A DNA stretch of 64,000 bases from Lutibacter citreus (lineage in GTDB: Bacteria; Bacteroidota; Bacteroidia; Flavobacteriales; Flavobacteriaceae), in contig NZ_QEIH01000007.1 of NCBI RefSeq assembly GCF_003260195.1, positions 124,001 through 188,000 of the forward strand, in the 5' to 3' direction. The position numbers and the translations under genes were made by a program. Under the pieces are notes generated by a model. It did no database searches. It saw only the letters and a program-made list of their open reading frames with translations, and had not been told where the DNA came from. Positions 47,043-57,233 of this stretch are shown here, in pieces (the stretch's first letter is position 1; every line of letters begins with the position of its first letter).

Positions 47043-48092
47043 CTAAATATTTGTAAAGTATGTTAATAGATCATTTCCTATTTTATTTATTTCTGAAGAA
47101 GATTTTTTAATTATAGGTGCATTCAATCCTTTATTAAACAAAACATCTCCAGTAAAAACAAAAGCTTCATCCCATAAATTGGTATCAATAAAGCTTTGTA
47201 AAGTCTGCTTTCCTCCTTCAATAATTACCGACTGAATTTCATATTTAAACAATACTTTACAAATTTGTTGTGGTACATTATTTTTAAAATCAATTCTTTC
47301 AAAAATTACGTTACCATTAGAATCTATAATATGTTTTACTTCAGAAAAAACAATGGTTTTAATTCCATCACTTAATAAATTATAATCTCTTGGTATTTTT
47401 AAACTTCTATCTAAAACAACTCGAATAGGATTTTCACCACTCCAACTTCTAACAGTTAAACTAGGATTATCATTTAAAGCCGTTTTTGTACCAACTAAAA
47501 TAGCCTGCTCTTCAGCTCTCATTTTATGCACAAACTGCTGAGAATATTCATTTGAAATCCAATTTGGTGTATTTTCCGCAATATCATCTCTAAACTTATC
47601 AATAAAACCATCTTTAGTTTCAGCCCATTTTAAAATTACAAACGGTCGTTTTTTATTATGAAACGTAAAAAAACGTTTATTTAAGCTATAACATTCATCC
47701 TCTAAAACACCAACTTCAACCTTACAGCCATTATCTTTTAAATACTTTACTCCTTTCCCACTAACTTTACTATTAGAATCTACAATTCCAATGACCACAT
47801 TTTTAATTCCGCTATTAACAATTAAGTTTGCACAAGGGGGAGTTTTTCCAAAATGAGAACAAGGCTCTAGACTAACATAAATTGTAGCCAGTTTTAAAAG
47901 TGATTTATCTTTAACTGAATTTATTGCATTTACTTCTGCGTGTGGCTCTCCTGCTTTTTTATGCCAACCCTCTCCAATTATTGCATTATTCACAACAATT
48001 ACACTACCTACCATAGGATTTGGATATGTAGTTCCTAAACCATTTTCGGCAAGTTCAATGCAACGTTTTATGTATTTTTCGTGTATATTCAC
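47043..48092 (-). CDS. ribD: RibD, bifunctional riboflavin deaminase/reductase
   Basis: 349 residues from the GTG at 48092. A longer reading to 48137 is rejected because it crosses a TATTTTTG promoter element and because the N-terminus (NIHEKYIKRCIELAENGLG) then matches family practice. The deaminase domain has HAEVNAI and PCSHFGKTPPCANLI zinc motifs. The C-terminal reductase domain (~residue 145 on) begins PFVILKWAETKDGFI. It catalyses the second and third steps of riboflavin synthesis from GTP. No other rib gene is near. Its start is opposite the GNAT gene, sharing a 22-nt promoter zone. Confidence 0.93.
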   Translation of the reverse strand: MNIHEKYIKRCIELAENGLGTTYPNPMVGSVIVVNNAIIGEGWHKKAGEPHAEVNAINSVKDKSLLKLATIYVSLEPCSHFGKTPPCANLIVNSGIKNVVIGIVDSNSKVSGKGVKYLKDNGCKVEVGVLEDECYSLNKRFFTFHNKKRPFVILKWAETKDGFIDKFRDDIAENTPNWISNEYSQQFVHKMRAEEQAILVGTKTALNDNPSLTVRSWSGENPIRVVLDRSLKIPRDYNLLSDGIKTIVFSEVKHIIDSNGNVIFERIDFKNNVPQQICKVLFKYEIQSVIIEGGKQTLQSFIDTNLWDEAFVFTGDVLFNKGLNAPIIKKSSSEINKIGNDLLTYFTNI

Positions 48093-48096
48093 CACG

Positions 48097-48104
48097 CAAA
48101 AATA
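48097..48104 (-). promoter_or_regulatory. Candidate -7 element of ribD
   Basis: TATTTTTG on the minus strand, 4 nt before the GTG at 48092. Transcripts would be nearly leaderless. It rules out the longer ribD reading to 48137. No TTG at -33. Confidence 0.5.
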
Positions 48105-48114
48105 ATACTTTAAA

Positions 48115-48606
48115 ATGACTCTTTCAGATTTTAACATTAGAGAAATTCAGCAAAAAGATAATCCGAAAATCGCAACAGCTATTCGTGAAATTTTAATTGA
48201 ATATGATGTTCCAAAAGTAGGAACTGCCTATGCCGATAAAATTTTAGACACATTATTTGAAGCTTATAATTTCAACAAAACAATTTATTATGTAATTGAA
48301 AAAAATGGAGAAATTTATGGAGGTGCAGGAATTAAGCAATTAGACAATTTTGACGGTAATATTTGTGAGCTTCAAAAAATGTATTTTAAAAATGAAGCTC
48401 GCGGAATTGGTTTAGGCAGTAAAATGATGGATATTTGCCTACAGAAAGCCAAAGATTTTGGCTTTGAAAAATGTTATTTAGAAACCTTACCATATATGGA
48501 AGAAGCCAGAAAACTATACCGAAAAGTTGGTTTTAAAGATTTGGACGCTCCTATGGGAAATACTGGTCATTTTTCATGTAATTTATATATGCTTAAAGAT
48601 TTATAA
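48115..48606 (+). CDS. GNAT-family N-acetyltransferase
   Basis: 163 residues. The acetyl-CoA binding core is visible as ARGIGLGSKMMDICLQKA (the R/QxxGxG/A motif), followed by CYLETLPYMEEARKLYRKVGF, a common C-terminal GNAT layout. The stop TAA overlaps the prmC ATG by one base. Substrate unknown; a link to ribosomal or release-factor modification is possible only by neighbourhood. Confidence 0.88.
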   Translation: MTLSDFNIREIQQKDNPKIATAIREILIEYDVPKVGTAYADKILDTLFEAYNFNKTIYYVIEKNGEIYGGAGIKQLDNFDGNICELQKMYFKNEARGIGLGSKMMDICLQKAKDFGFEKCYLETLPYMEEARKLYRKVGFKDLDAPMGNTGHFSCNLYMLKDL

Positions 48607-49451
48607 TGCTAATAAAAGAATTTAAAACTCAGTTTTTTACTGAACTTAGTGAGTTATATCCTCAAACCGAAATACAATCATTTTTTAATATAATTATTGA
48701 ATACAAACTAAATTTAACTAGGATTGATGTTGCATTACAACCTGATTTTGAAATTAAATCAGTTGATTTAAATTTTCTTAAAAATGCCTTATCAGAATTA
48801 AGCAAATTTACACCAATACAATATATAATAGGTGAAACTGAATTTTTTGGACTAAAATTTAAAGTGAATAAAAACGTATTAATTCCAAGACCTGAAACGG
48901 AAGAATTAATACAGTCTATTATTGAAGATTCTAAAAACTTGGGTGAAATTAAAATTCTAGATATTGGAACTGGAACCGGATGCATTGCAATTTCATTAGC
49001 TAAAAACTTACCAAACGCAACCATTTTTGCTCTTGATATTTCTTCTGAAGCTTTAAAAACCGCCAAAGAAAATGCACTTTTAAATAATGCTTCTGTAAAA
49101 TTTATTGAAGCCGATATTTTAAATTTAGATGAATTACCTTCAACCTATTCAATCATTGTAAGTAATCCTCCTTACGTAAGAGAGCTTGAAAAACAACATA
49201 TGCAGAAAAATGTGTTAGATAATGAACCTCATTTAGCTTTATTTGTTGAAGATGACAATCCATTATTATTTTATAACAAAATTGGTGATTTAGCTAAAAA
49301 ACATCTTTCTTCAAAAGGAAATCTTTATTTTGAAATCAATCAATATTTAGGAAAAGAAACAGCTGAATTAATTAGTGAAAAAGATTTTAAAAATGTTCAA
49401 CTAAAAAAAGACATGTTTGGTGAAGACAGAATGTTAAAAGCTAGTATTTAA
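48606..49451 (+). CDS. prmC: Peptide chain release factor N5-glutamine methyltransferase PrmC
   Basis: Methylates the glutamine in the GGQ motif of release factors RF1/RF2. 281 residues. The N-terminal helical domain includes PIQYIIGETEFFGL. The SAM-binding loop is ILDIGTGTGCIAISLAK (near residue 118) and the glutamine-binding NPPY motif is IVSNPPYV. Translationally coupled to the GNAT gene (one-base overlap). The 263-nt gap after it (49452-49714) is AT-rich with only a promoter element near its end. Confidence 0.95.
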   Translation: MLIKEFKTQFFTELSELYPQTEIQSFFNIIIEYKLNLTRIDVALQPDFEIKSVDLNFLKNALSELSKFTPIQYIIGETEFFGLKFKVNKNVLIPRPETEELIQSIIEDSKNLGEIKILDIGTGTGCIAISLAKNLPNATIFALDISSEALKTAKENALLNNASVKFIEADILNLDELPSTYSIIVSNPPYVRELEKQHMQKNVLDNEPHLALFVEDDNPLLFYNKIGDLAKKHLSSKGNLYFEINQYLGKETAELISEKDFKNVQLKKDMFGEDRMLKASI

Positions 49452-49702
49452 TTGACAATTGTTGGTTATTATTCTTTTAAATAAAATAGTAAGTGTTATT
49501 ACTTTAAGATTCATGAACTCCAAAAAGGCACTAATAATTGTATGAATAAAACAGAAATCTAAATCAACTTTTTAAGGATTCTTTCCTTCACAGAAATCAC
49601 AAAATACCTTAACATTTAGAATTAAAAGAGTTTCACAAAAAATTTAATTTATTCAACACTTTACTTAATTTCTCCAACCTTCTAAATTACAACTAAAACA
49701 AG

Positions 49703-49710
49703 TACCTTTG
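49703..49710 (+). promoter_or_regulatory. Candidate -7 element of the helicase gene
   Basis: TACCTTTG directly before the helicase ATG at 49715 (4 nt). No -33 TTG is visible. Confidence 0.45.
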
Positions 49711-49714
49711 CCAA

Positions 49715-51028
49715 ATGGCAGAAAACATAAAAAATCAGCAAGCAATTTTATCCAAATTAGGAATTGAAAAATTGAATGCAATGCAAGAAGAAGCTTTTAA
49801 CACCGTTACTTCTAATGCAGAAACTATATTATTATCACCTACAGGAACTGGAAAAACATTAGCATTTTTATTACCTTTAATTGATGGATTAAACCCAAAC
49901 ATTAAAAATATTCAAGCTTTAATTGTTGTTCCATCAAGAGAACTCGCCATACAAATTGAACAAGTTATACGTGAAATGGGAAGCGGTTATAAAGCCAATG
50001 CCGTTTATGGTGGAAGATCGGGATCAAAAGATAAAGTTGAATTAAAACATCCACCAGCAATACTTATTGGCACACCTGGAAGAGTTGCAGATCATATTGA
50101 AAGAGAAACTTTTGAAATTAATGATATTAAAACCTTAATTTTAGATGAATTTGACAAATCTTTAGAAGTAGGATTTGAAGAAGATATGAAATTTATTTTA
50201 CAAGAATTATCGTCTGTAAAGAAAAAAGTTTTAACATCAGCTACTCAAAAGGTTAAAATCCCTTCTTTTATGGGGCTTAAAAATCCTAAAAGAATTAATT
50301 ATTTAACTAAAAAAACTTCCAACTTAAAAATTCAAACTGTAGTTGCTAACAAACCAGACAAATTAGATTCTTTAGAGAAATTGTTAGGTCAGGTTGGAAA
50401 AGGAAGTGGAATTATATTCTGTAATTTAAAAGCTAGTATTGAAATTGTTAGTAATTTTCTTTACAATAAAAAAATAAATCACGGTTGTTTTTCTGGTGAT
50501 TTAGAGCAATTGGATAGAGAAAGAGCTTTGATAAAATTTAGAAATGGAACACATAAAATACTGGTTGCAACAGATTTAGCTGCCAGAGGTATTGATGTTC
50601 CCGAAATGGACTTTATTATACATTATGAATTACCAACAAGACCCGATGAATTCATTCATAGAAATGGTAGAACTGCCAGAATGCATAGTAATGGAACAGC
50701 TTATATCTTAAAATCTCAACACGAAGAATTACCTATTTTCATTAAAGATTATGAAGAACTTCAGATAAATTCTATCAAAAATATAGCAAAAAGCAACTGG
50801 AATACAATTCATATTTCCGGTGGAAGAAAAGACAAAATTTCAAAAGGAGATATTGCAGGATTATTTTTTAAACAAGGAAATATTAACAAAGAAGAACTAG
50901 GTGTTATTGAATTAAAACAAGATTGTGCTTATGTAGCTGTTTCAAATTCAAACATTAATGAATTAATAAATAAGTTAAACAACACTAAGCTTAAAAAGAA
51001 AAAAGTTAGAGTTAGTATTTTAAAATAA
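49715..51028 (+). CDS. DEAD-box RNA helicase with a DEFD motif II
   Basis: 437 residues of the DEAD-box superfamily. Visible in order are Q-motif region, Walker A SPTGTGKT, PSRELAIQ, TPGR, motif II LDEFD in place of DEAD, motif III SAT, DLAARGIDVPE, and motif VI HRNGRTAR. The second and fourth acid positions are kept, so ATPase activity is likely retained. The C-terminal ~80 residues form a small basic domain (GGRKDKISKGDIAGLFFKQGNINKEELG) seen in DbpA-like RNA helicases that bind rRNA. That C-terminal match points to ribosome assembly. Confidence 0.9.
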   Translation: MAENIKNQQAILSKLGIEKLNAMQEEAFNTVTSNAETILLSPTGTGKTLAFLLPLIDGLNPNIKNIQALIVVPSRELAIQIEQVIREMGSGYKANAVYGGRSGSKDKVELKHPPAILIGTPGRVADHIERETFEINDIKTLILDEFDKSLEVGFEEDMKFILQELSSVKKKVLTSATQKVKIPSFMGLKNPKRINYLTKKTSNLKIQTVVANKPDKLDSLEKLLGQVGKGSGIIFCNLKASIEIVSNFLYNKKINHGCFSGDLEQLDRERALIKFRNGTHKILVATDLAARGIDVPEMDFIIHYELPTRPDEFIHRNGRTARMHSNGTAYILKSQHEELPIFIKDYEELQINSIKNIAKSNWNTIHISGGRKDKISKGDIAGLFFKQGNINKEELGVIELKQDCAYVAVSNSNINELINKLNNTKLKKKKVRVSILK

Positions 51029-51056
51029 TAAAACCTCTAAATTTTAATCAAAAAAG

Positions 51057-51064
51057 TAACTTTG
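51057..51064 (+). promoter_or_regulatory. Candidate -7 element of trmD
   Basis: TAACTTTG, 4 nt before the trmD ATG. No -33 TTG is visible; leaderless start implied. Confidence 0.43.
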
Positions 51065-51068
51065 CAAC

Positions 51069-51746
51069 ATGCGATTTGATATAATAACAGTTTCACCAGA
51101 ATTAATTAAAAGTCCGTTTGAATTTTCAATAATTAAACGTGCAATTGATAAAGAATTAGTTGAAGTTCATTTTCATGATTTAAGAAATTACGCCTTAAAT
51201 GATTACGGAAAAATTGACGATTATCAATTTGGAGGCGGTGCAGGTATGGTTTTAATGATAGAACCAATTGATAAATGTATTTCTAAATTAAAAGCTGAAA
51301 GAGATTATGATGAAATAATTTATATGACACCAGACGCTCCAACCTTAAACCAACAAACGGCCAATACACTTTCATTAAAAGAAAATATGATTATTCTTTG
51401 CGGACATTATAAAGGTGTTGATCAAAGAGTAAGAGAATTGTTTGTTACAAAAGAAATTTCTATTGGTGATTATGTATTAAGTGGCGGAGAATTAGGCGCA
51501 GCAGTTTTATGCGACACCATTATAAGACTTATTCCTGGTGTTTTAGGCGATGAAACTTCTGCACTTACAGACTCATTTCAGGATGATTTATTATCACCTC
51601 CAGTATACACCAGACCTTCTGAATATAAAGAACTTAAGGTACCTGAGATATTGTTATCTGGCAATTTTCCTAAAATTGAAGAATGGAGAAATGAACAAGC
51701 TTTTGAAAGAACAAAAAAAATTAGACCAGATTTGTTGGAAGACTAA
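51069..51746 (+). CDS. trmD: tRNA (guanine(37)-N1)-methyltransferase TrmD
   Basis: Methylates G37 of tRNAs that read CNN/UGG-type codons, preventing frameshifts. 225 residues, SPOUT fold with trefoil knot. The signature [12 protein letters not shown], the knot blocks [12 protein letters not shown] and [15 protein letters not shown], and the C-terminal [13 protein letters not shown] are present. In many bacteria trmD precedes rplS; here the same order holds, but rplS has its own promoter inside the trmD end. Confidence 0.97.
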   Translation: MRFDIITVSPELIKSPFEFSIIKRAIDKELVEVHFHDLRNYALNDYGKIDDYQFGGGAGMVLMIEPIDKCISKLKAERDYDEIIYMTPDAPTLNQQTANTLSLKENMIILCGHYKGVDQRVRELFVTKEISIGDYVLSGGELGAAVLCDTIIRLIPGVLGDETSALTDSFQDDLLSPPVYTRPSEYKELKVPEILLSGNFPKIEEWRNEQAFERTKKIRPDLLED

Positions 51747-51764
51747 TTTTTTTAGTTAAATTTG
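51735..51764 (+). promoter_or_regulatory. Promoter of rplS
   Basis: TTG (51735-51737), 19 nt, TAAATTTG (51757-51764). The -33 lies in the trmD 3' end and the -7 lies just after the trmD stop. Confidence 0.7.
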
Positions 51765-51770
51765 CACACT

Positions 51771-51832
51771 CAAAATCAACCTCTGACGAAAATCGTGAAT
51801 GTTGGTCATTGAAAACCATTAAAATTAAAAAA
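51771..51832 (+). promoter_or_regulatory. Candidate rplS (L19) leader with two hairpins
   Basis: About 60 nt between the rplS promoter and its ATG. It contains ACGA-aaa-TCGT and TGGT-cattgaaa-ACCA as two short hairpins, with no Shine-Dalgarno. An autoregulatory ribosomal-protein leader is plausible because Flavobacteria have a reported L19 leader motif, but I cannot match it to a consensus here. Confidence 0.4.
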
Positions 51833-52183
51833 ATGGAAAGTTTAGTAAAATTTGTACAAGACGAATATGTACCAAAAAATGAGTTTCCTGAATTTCACGC
51901 TGGAGACGCTATAACAGTTTATTACGAAATTAAAGAGGGACAAAAAACTCGTACTCAGTTCTTTAAAGGTACGGTTATTCAAAGAAGAGGTTCTGGTAGT
52001 TCAGAAACTTTTACTATTAGAAAAATGTCTGGAACTGTTGGTGTAGAACGTATATTCCCTATGAATTTACCTTCTATTCAAAAAATTGAAGTTAACAAAC
52101 ACGGTAGAGTTCGTAGAGCTCGTATCTTCTACTTTAGAGGATTAACTGGTAAAAAAGCAAGAATTGCTGAAAAAAGACGTTAG
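51833..52183 (+). CDS. rplS: 50S ribosomal protein L19
   Basis: 116 residues from the ATG at 51833 (MESLVKFVQDEY). A TTG eight codons upstream is in frame but is not needed. L19 lies at the 30S-50S interface. Recognisable parts are FHAGDAITVYYEI, GTVIQRRGSGSSETFTIRK (in part) and GVERIFPMNLPSI; the C-terminal KHGRVRRARIFYFRGLTGKKARI is standard. It ends at a strong terminator 20 nt later. Confidence 0.97.
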   Translation: MESLVKFVQDEYVPKNEFPEFHAGDAITVYYEIKEGQKTRTQFFKGTVIQRRGSGSSETFTIRKMSGTVGVERIFPMNLPSIQKIEVNKHGRVRRARIFYFRGLTGKKARIAEKRR

Positions 52184-52203
52184 TCTTATTTCAATAAAAA
52201 TTT

Positions 52204-52234
52204 AAAAACCACTTCTATTCGAAGTGGTTTTTTT
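52204..52234 (+). terminator. rplS terminator
   Basis: AAAAACCACTTC / GAAGTGGTTTTT with 5-nt loop and a T run. Confidence 0.88.
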
Positions 52235-52239
52235 AGTTA

Positions 52240-52711
52240 TTAACAATTGTTAATAAGTCTAGTTTATATATTGTTAATATATAAACTTTAGTTAATTTGT
52301 TAACTTAGTGTAAAAAGACGTATCTTAGAGTAGAATTAATTAGGAAGTTAGTTTAAACATTAAGATGTAACTTTTTAAAGTTTAAAATATTTTTTAATTG
52401 ATTCTAAAATGTTCTTGAACATACGTTTTTAAAATCTAACTTTAAATAGGTAATGTGCCCAAGTATTTAGCATAAATAAGTGGAAACATGATTTTAGAAG
52501 CATTTTTAAAACAACTCTCTAAGCGAGTAATATTTAGTTTACTAAATTTTGCAACAAAGTTTTAGGAGTTCTTTTAAACGAAACAACTAGTTTAATAAAA
52601 AGTTACAATTCTTTGAAAAGTAACTAATTAGATGAACATTAACTATGTGATTTGAAAAAATGGCAAAAATGGTTAAATTCATTGAAACTTATTAAAAAAA
52701 GTATTTCAGCA
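52240..52711 (+). ncRNA. Candidate structured non-coding RNA region upstream of icd (unidentified)
   Basis: A 715-nt gap (52235-52949) holds no normal gene. 52263-52285 is a 10-bp perfect inverted repeat (TTTATATATT-gtt-AATATATAAA). Further small hairpins are ATTTAG-ttta-CTAAAT near 52530 and AGTTAC...GTAACT near 52600-52625. The stretch ends in a perfect terminator at 52712-52756, which would need a transcript upstream. It does not match RNase P, tmRNA or SRP RNA features. The 6S-Flavo motif of flavobacteria is one possibility I cannot test by eye. Strand is taken from the terminator's T-run; the 5' end is unknown. Confidence 0.35.
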
Positions 52712-52756
52712 AAAAGCCATAATAGCGAGAAATCAGTATTATGGCTTTTGTTTTTT
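52712..52756 (+). terminator. Strong terminator with no gene before it
   Basis: Perfect 13-bp stem AAAAGCCATAATA / TATTATGGCTTTT, 12-nt loop, then a T run. No coding gene ends within 500 nt upstream (rplS has its own terminator). Confidence 0.82.
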
Positions 52757-52815
52757 ACCTCTTTACGAATCTCTTAAAAAACATCCCTCATTTTTACACA
52801 ATTTCCAAATTGAAA

Positions 52816-52839
52816 CCTCGATTTATAACGTTTTCGAGG
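52816..52839. repeat. Inverted repeat next to the icd promoter
   Basis: CCTCGA (52816-52821) and TCGAGG (52834-52839), 12-nt spacer, immediately before the -33 element of icd. Operator-like by position. Confidence 0.4.
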
Positions 52840-52840
52840 C

Positions 52841-52869
52841 TTGTATTTTATTGATATTTATTACATTTG
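52841..52869 (+). promoter_or_regulatory. Promoter of icd
   Basis: TTG (52841-52843), 18 nt, TACATTTG (52862-52869), 80 nt before the icd ATG. Both consensus elements are present; the leader is long. Confidence 0.62.
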
Positions 52870-52928
52870 TTAAAGACAATTTAAAATTAATATCAATCTT
52901 TATAATTGTATTTAACAACAATTATTAA

Positions 52929-55196
<2,268 letters not shown>

Positions 55197-55216
55197 TCCA
55201 CAATTTATATAAATAT

Positions 55217-55254
55217 AAAAGCGAACAACTAAATCAGTTGTTCGCTTTTTTTCT
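55217..55254. terminator. Bidirectional terminator between icd and mscS
   Basis: AAAAGCGAACAACT / AGTTGTTCGCTTTT, 5-nt loop, A and T tails, between converging genes. Confidence 0.88.
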
Positions 55255-55277
55255 CTTTTTCTTATTTCTCTAAACTT

Positions 55278-56108
55278 TTATTTTGTCATAGTAACTACAC
55301 GTTGAGGGAAAGGAGCTTCATACCCTGCCTCTCCTAAAGCTTCTACTATTTTCTGACGAGTATCCCAATAAACATCCCAATATCCTTCAACACTTGAATA
55401 AGGTAATGCCAATAACTCAACTCCATTTGGCCCTAAATTATTAACTGCAACTCTTGGTTTTGGATCTGCTAAAACATTTTTATCATTAGATAAAATATCA
55501 TTAACAATTGATTTTGCCTTATTAATATCGGTTCCATATCTAATTCCAAAAGGCATATCAACCCTTAAGTTACCAATAGTTGTATAGTTTATAATTTTAT
55601 TAGCTGTTATAGAACCATTAGGTAAAATTGATGTTTTATTTTGAAATGTTTCTAAAATTGTAACAAAAACTGATATTTCCTTAACAAAACCTAATTCCCC
55701 ATTTACTTCAATTAAATCCCCCACTTTAAAAGGTCTAAAAATTAATAACATTACACCTGAAGCTAAATGTCCCAAAGAACCATTAAATGCGGCTCCAATA
55801 GCAATACCAACACCTCCTAATAGCACTGCAAAGGATGTCATAGGTACTCCAACTATTTGAGCAATTGTTATAAATAATAAAGCTTTAAGAGCAAAACCTA
55901 TTAATGTAATTAAAAACGGTTTTAATGTATCATCAATTTTTGATTTCTCAAAAGCTTTGGATATACCTTTCATTATAATCCTAATAATCCAAAACCCAAT
56001 AATTAAAGAGACAAAAGCTCCTATTAAATTTAATCCCCAATCTCCTATTCCTTCTGAAATAGAATTAAAAAAACCTGACAATGAATCTGTAATATTTCCC
56101 ATAAACAA
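55278..56108 (-). CDS. MscS-family small-conductance mechanosensitive channel
   Basis: 276 residues. Three membrane helices lie at ~22-45, 60-82 and 88-115, the third being the Gly/Ala-rich pore helix (VLLGGVGIGAAFNGSLGHLASGVML by key residues). The cytosolic beta domain begins at FRPFKVGDLIEVNGELG and the C-terminal domain contains NGSITANKIINY and the RVAVNNLG. It releases solutes on hypo-osmotic shock. Size matches E. coli MscS. Single gene, own transcript. Confidence 0.93.
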   Translation of the reverse strand: MFMGNITDSLSGFFNSISEGIGDWGLNLIGAFVSLIIGFWIIRIIMKGISKAFEKSKIDDTLKPFLITLIGFALKALLFITIAQIVGVPMTSFAVLLGGVGIAIGAAFNGSLGHLASGVMLLIFRPFKVGDLIEVNGELGFVKEISVFVTILETFQNKTSILPNGSITANKIINYTTIGNLRVDMPFGIRYGTDINKAKSIVNDILSNDKNVLADPKPRVAVNNLGPNGVELLALPYSSVEGYWDVYWDTRQKIVEALGEAGYEAPFPQRVVTMTK

Positions 56109-56188
56109 TAATTTAAAATTTGTTAGTTATATAAAATATGACACCACATTTTTATTAAGGTCACATTCATTAATAGTTTTCAATTCAC

Positions 56189-56196
56189 TATTTTTG
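56189..56196 (+). promoter_or_regulatory. Candidate -7 element of the murQ operon
   Basis: TATTTTTG 4 nt before the murQ ATG. No -33 TTG. Confidence 0.48.
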
Positions 56197-56200
56197 AAAA

Positions 56201-57022
56201 ATGAGTTTTATAAAAACAACAGAACAATCTTCAAAATACAATCATTTAGAAAAAATGACTCTCAAAGAGTTATTATCTAATATAAATAATGAAGATAAAA
56301 CTGTTCCTTTAGCTGTTGAACAAGTTATTCCGAATATTGAAAATCTTGTTTATCAAATTGTTGAAAGAATGAAAAAAGGTGGACGTCTTTTTTATATTGG
56401 AGCCGGAACTAGTGGACGCTTAGGTATTTTAGACGCTTCAGAATGCCCTCCTACCTTTGGTGTATCTTATAATTTGGTTATTGGAATAATAGCAGGTGGA
56501 GATTCCGCAATAAGAAAAGCTGTTGAATTTGCTGAAGATTCAAGAACTCAATGTTGGAAAGATTTACAAGAATACTCCATTAACTCTAATGATACTGTTA
56601 TAGGAATTGCGGCTTCGAGAACCACACCATATGTTATTGGAGCTCTTGAAAAATGCAATGAAAATAATATTTTAACTGCTTGTATTACTTGCAATAAAAA
56701 TAGTCCAATGTCTAAAGTTTCTAAACATCCAATAGAAGTAATTGTTGGACCAGAATTTGTTACTGGAAGCTCAAGAATGAAAGCTGGTACTGCACAAAAA
56801 ATAACTCTAAATATGATTTCTACTAGTGTTATGATTCTTCTTGGAAAAATAAAAGGAAATAAAATGGTAGATATGCAATTATCTAATCAAAAATTAATAG
56901 AAAGGGGAACTAAAATGCTTATAGATGAGTTGGAAATCTCACAAAATGAAGCAAAGAGTTTACTTTTAAAACATTTGAATGTTAGGGACGCTATAAATTA
57001 TTATAAAAATGGGAACAGATAG
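56201..57022 (+). CDS. murQ: N-acetylmuramic acid 6-phosphate etherase MurQ
   Basis: Cleaves the lactyl ether of MurNAc-6-phosphate to give GlcNAc-6-phosphate and lactate in cell-wall recycling. 273 residues, a little shorter than E. coli MurQ. The SIS domain signature GAGTSGRLGILDASECPPTFG (split: GAGTSGRLG, DASECPPTFG) and GITASRTTPYV-like IAASRTTPYV are present; TGSSRMKAGTAQK is the other diagnostic block. It starts a run with a DUF6095 gene (14-nt overlap) and an ATP-grasp gene. Confidence 0.96.
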   Translation: MSFIKTTEQSSKYNHLEKMTLKELLSNINNEDKTVPLAVEQVIPNIENLVYQIVERMKKGGRLFYIGAGTSGRLGILDASECPPTFGVSYNLVIGIIAGGDSAIRKAVEFAEDSRTQCWKDLQEYSINSNDTVIGIAASRTTPYVIGALEKCNENNILTACITCNKNSPMSKVSKHPIEVIVGPEFVTGSSRMKAGTAQKITLNMISTSVMILLGKIKGNKMVDMQLSNQKLIERGTKMLIDELEISQNEAKSLLLKHLNVRDAINYYKNGNR

Positions 57023-57233
57023 AAAAGAACTTGCTAGGGGAATAAAATATGAATTTGCCGCTTTACCCCTTTTACTTATTTCTCCTATATTAATTACAAT
57101 AGGATTTAAAGCTATTAAACATCAAAATAATTATATCTGGTTAATTCTTGGAATTATATTAGCTATTATAGCAATAATAATAGGATTTATTGGAATACGT
57201 ATAATATTAAATGCTTTTTTCAATTCAAAATAG
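57009..57233 (+). CDS. DUF6095 family small membrane protein
   Basis: 74 residues with two hydrophobic segments (LPLLLISPILITIGF and IWLILGIILAIIAIIIGFIG). Bacteroidota-specific DUF6095, function unknown. It overlaps murQ by 14 nt and ends directly before the ATP-grasp ATG, so the three are co-transcribed. Possibly a membrane partner of the neighbouring ligase. Confidence 0.83.
   Translation: MGTDRKELARGIKYEFAALPLLLISPILITIGFKAIKHQNNYIWLILGIILAIIAIIIGFIGIRIILNAFFNSK

Noticed and set aside
52488-52565. A 25-codon ORF beginning at an ATG inside the unexplained region before icd.
   Set aside because: Short, in AT-rich DNA with a poor ribosome site; random ORFs of this length are common. Noted only as a possible micro-ORF of the candidate RNA.
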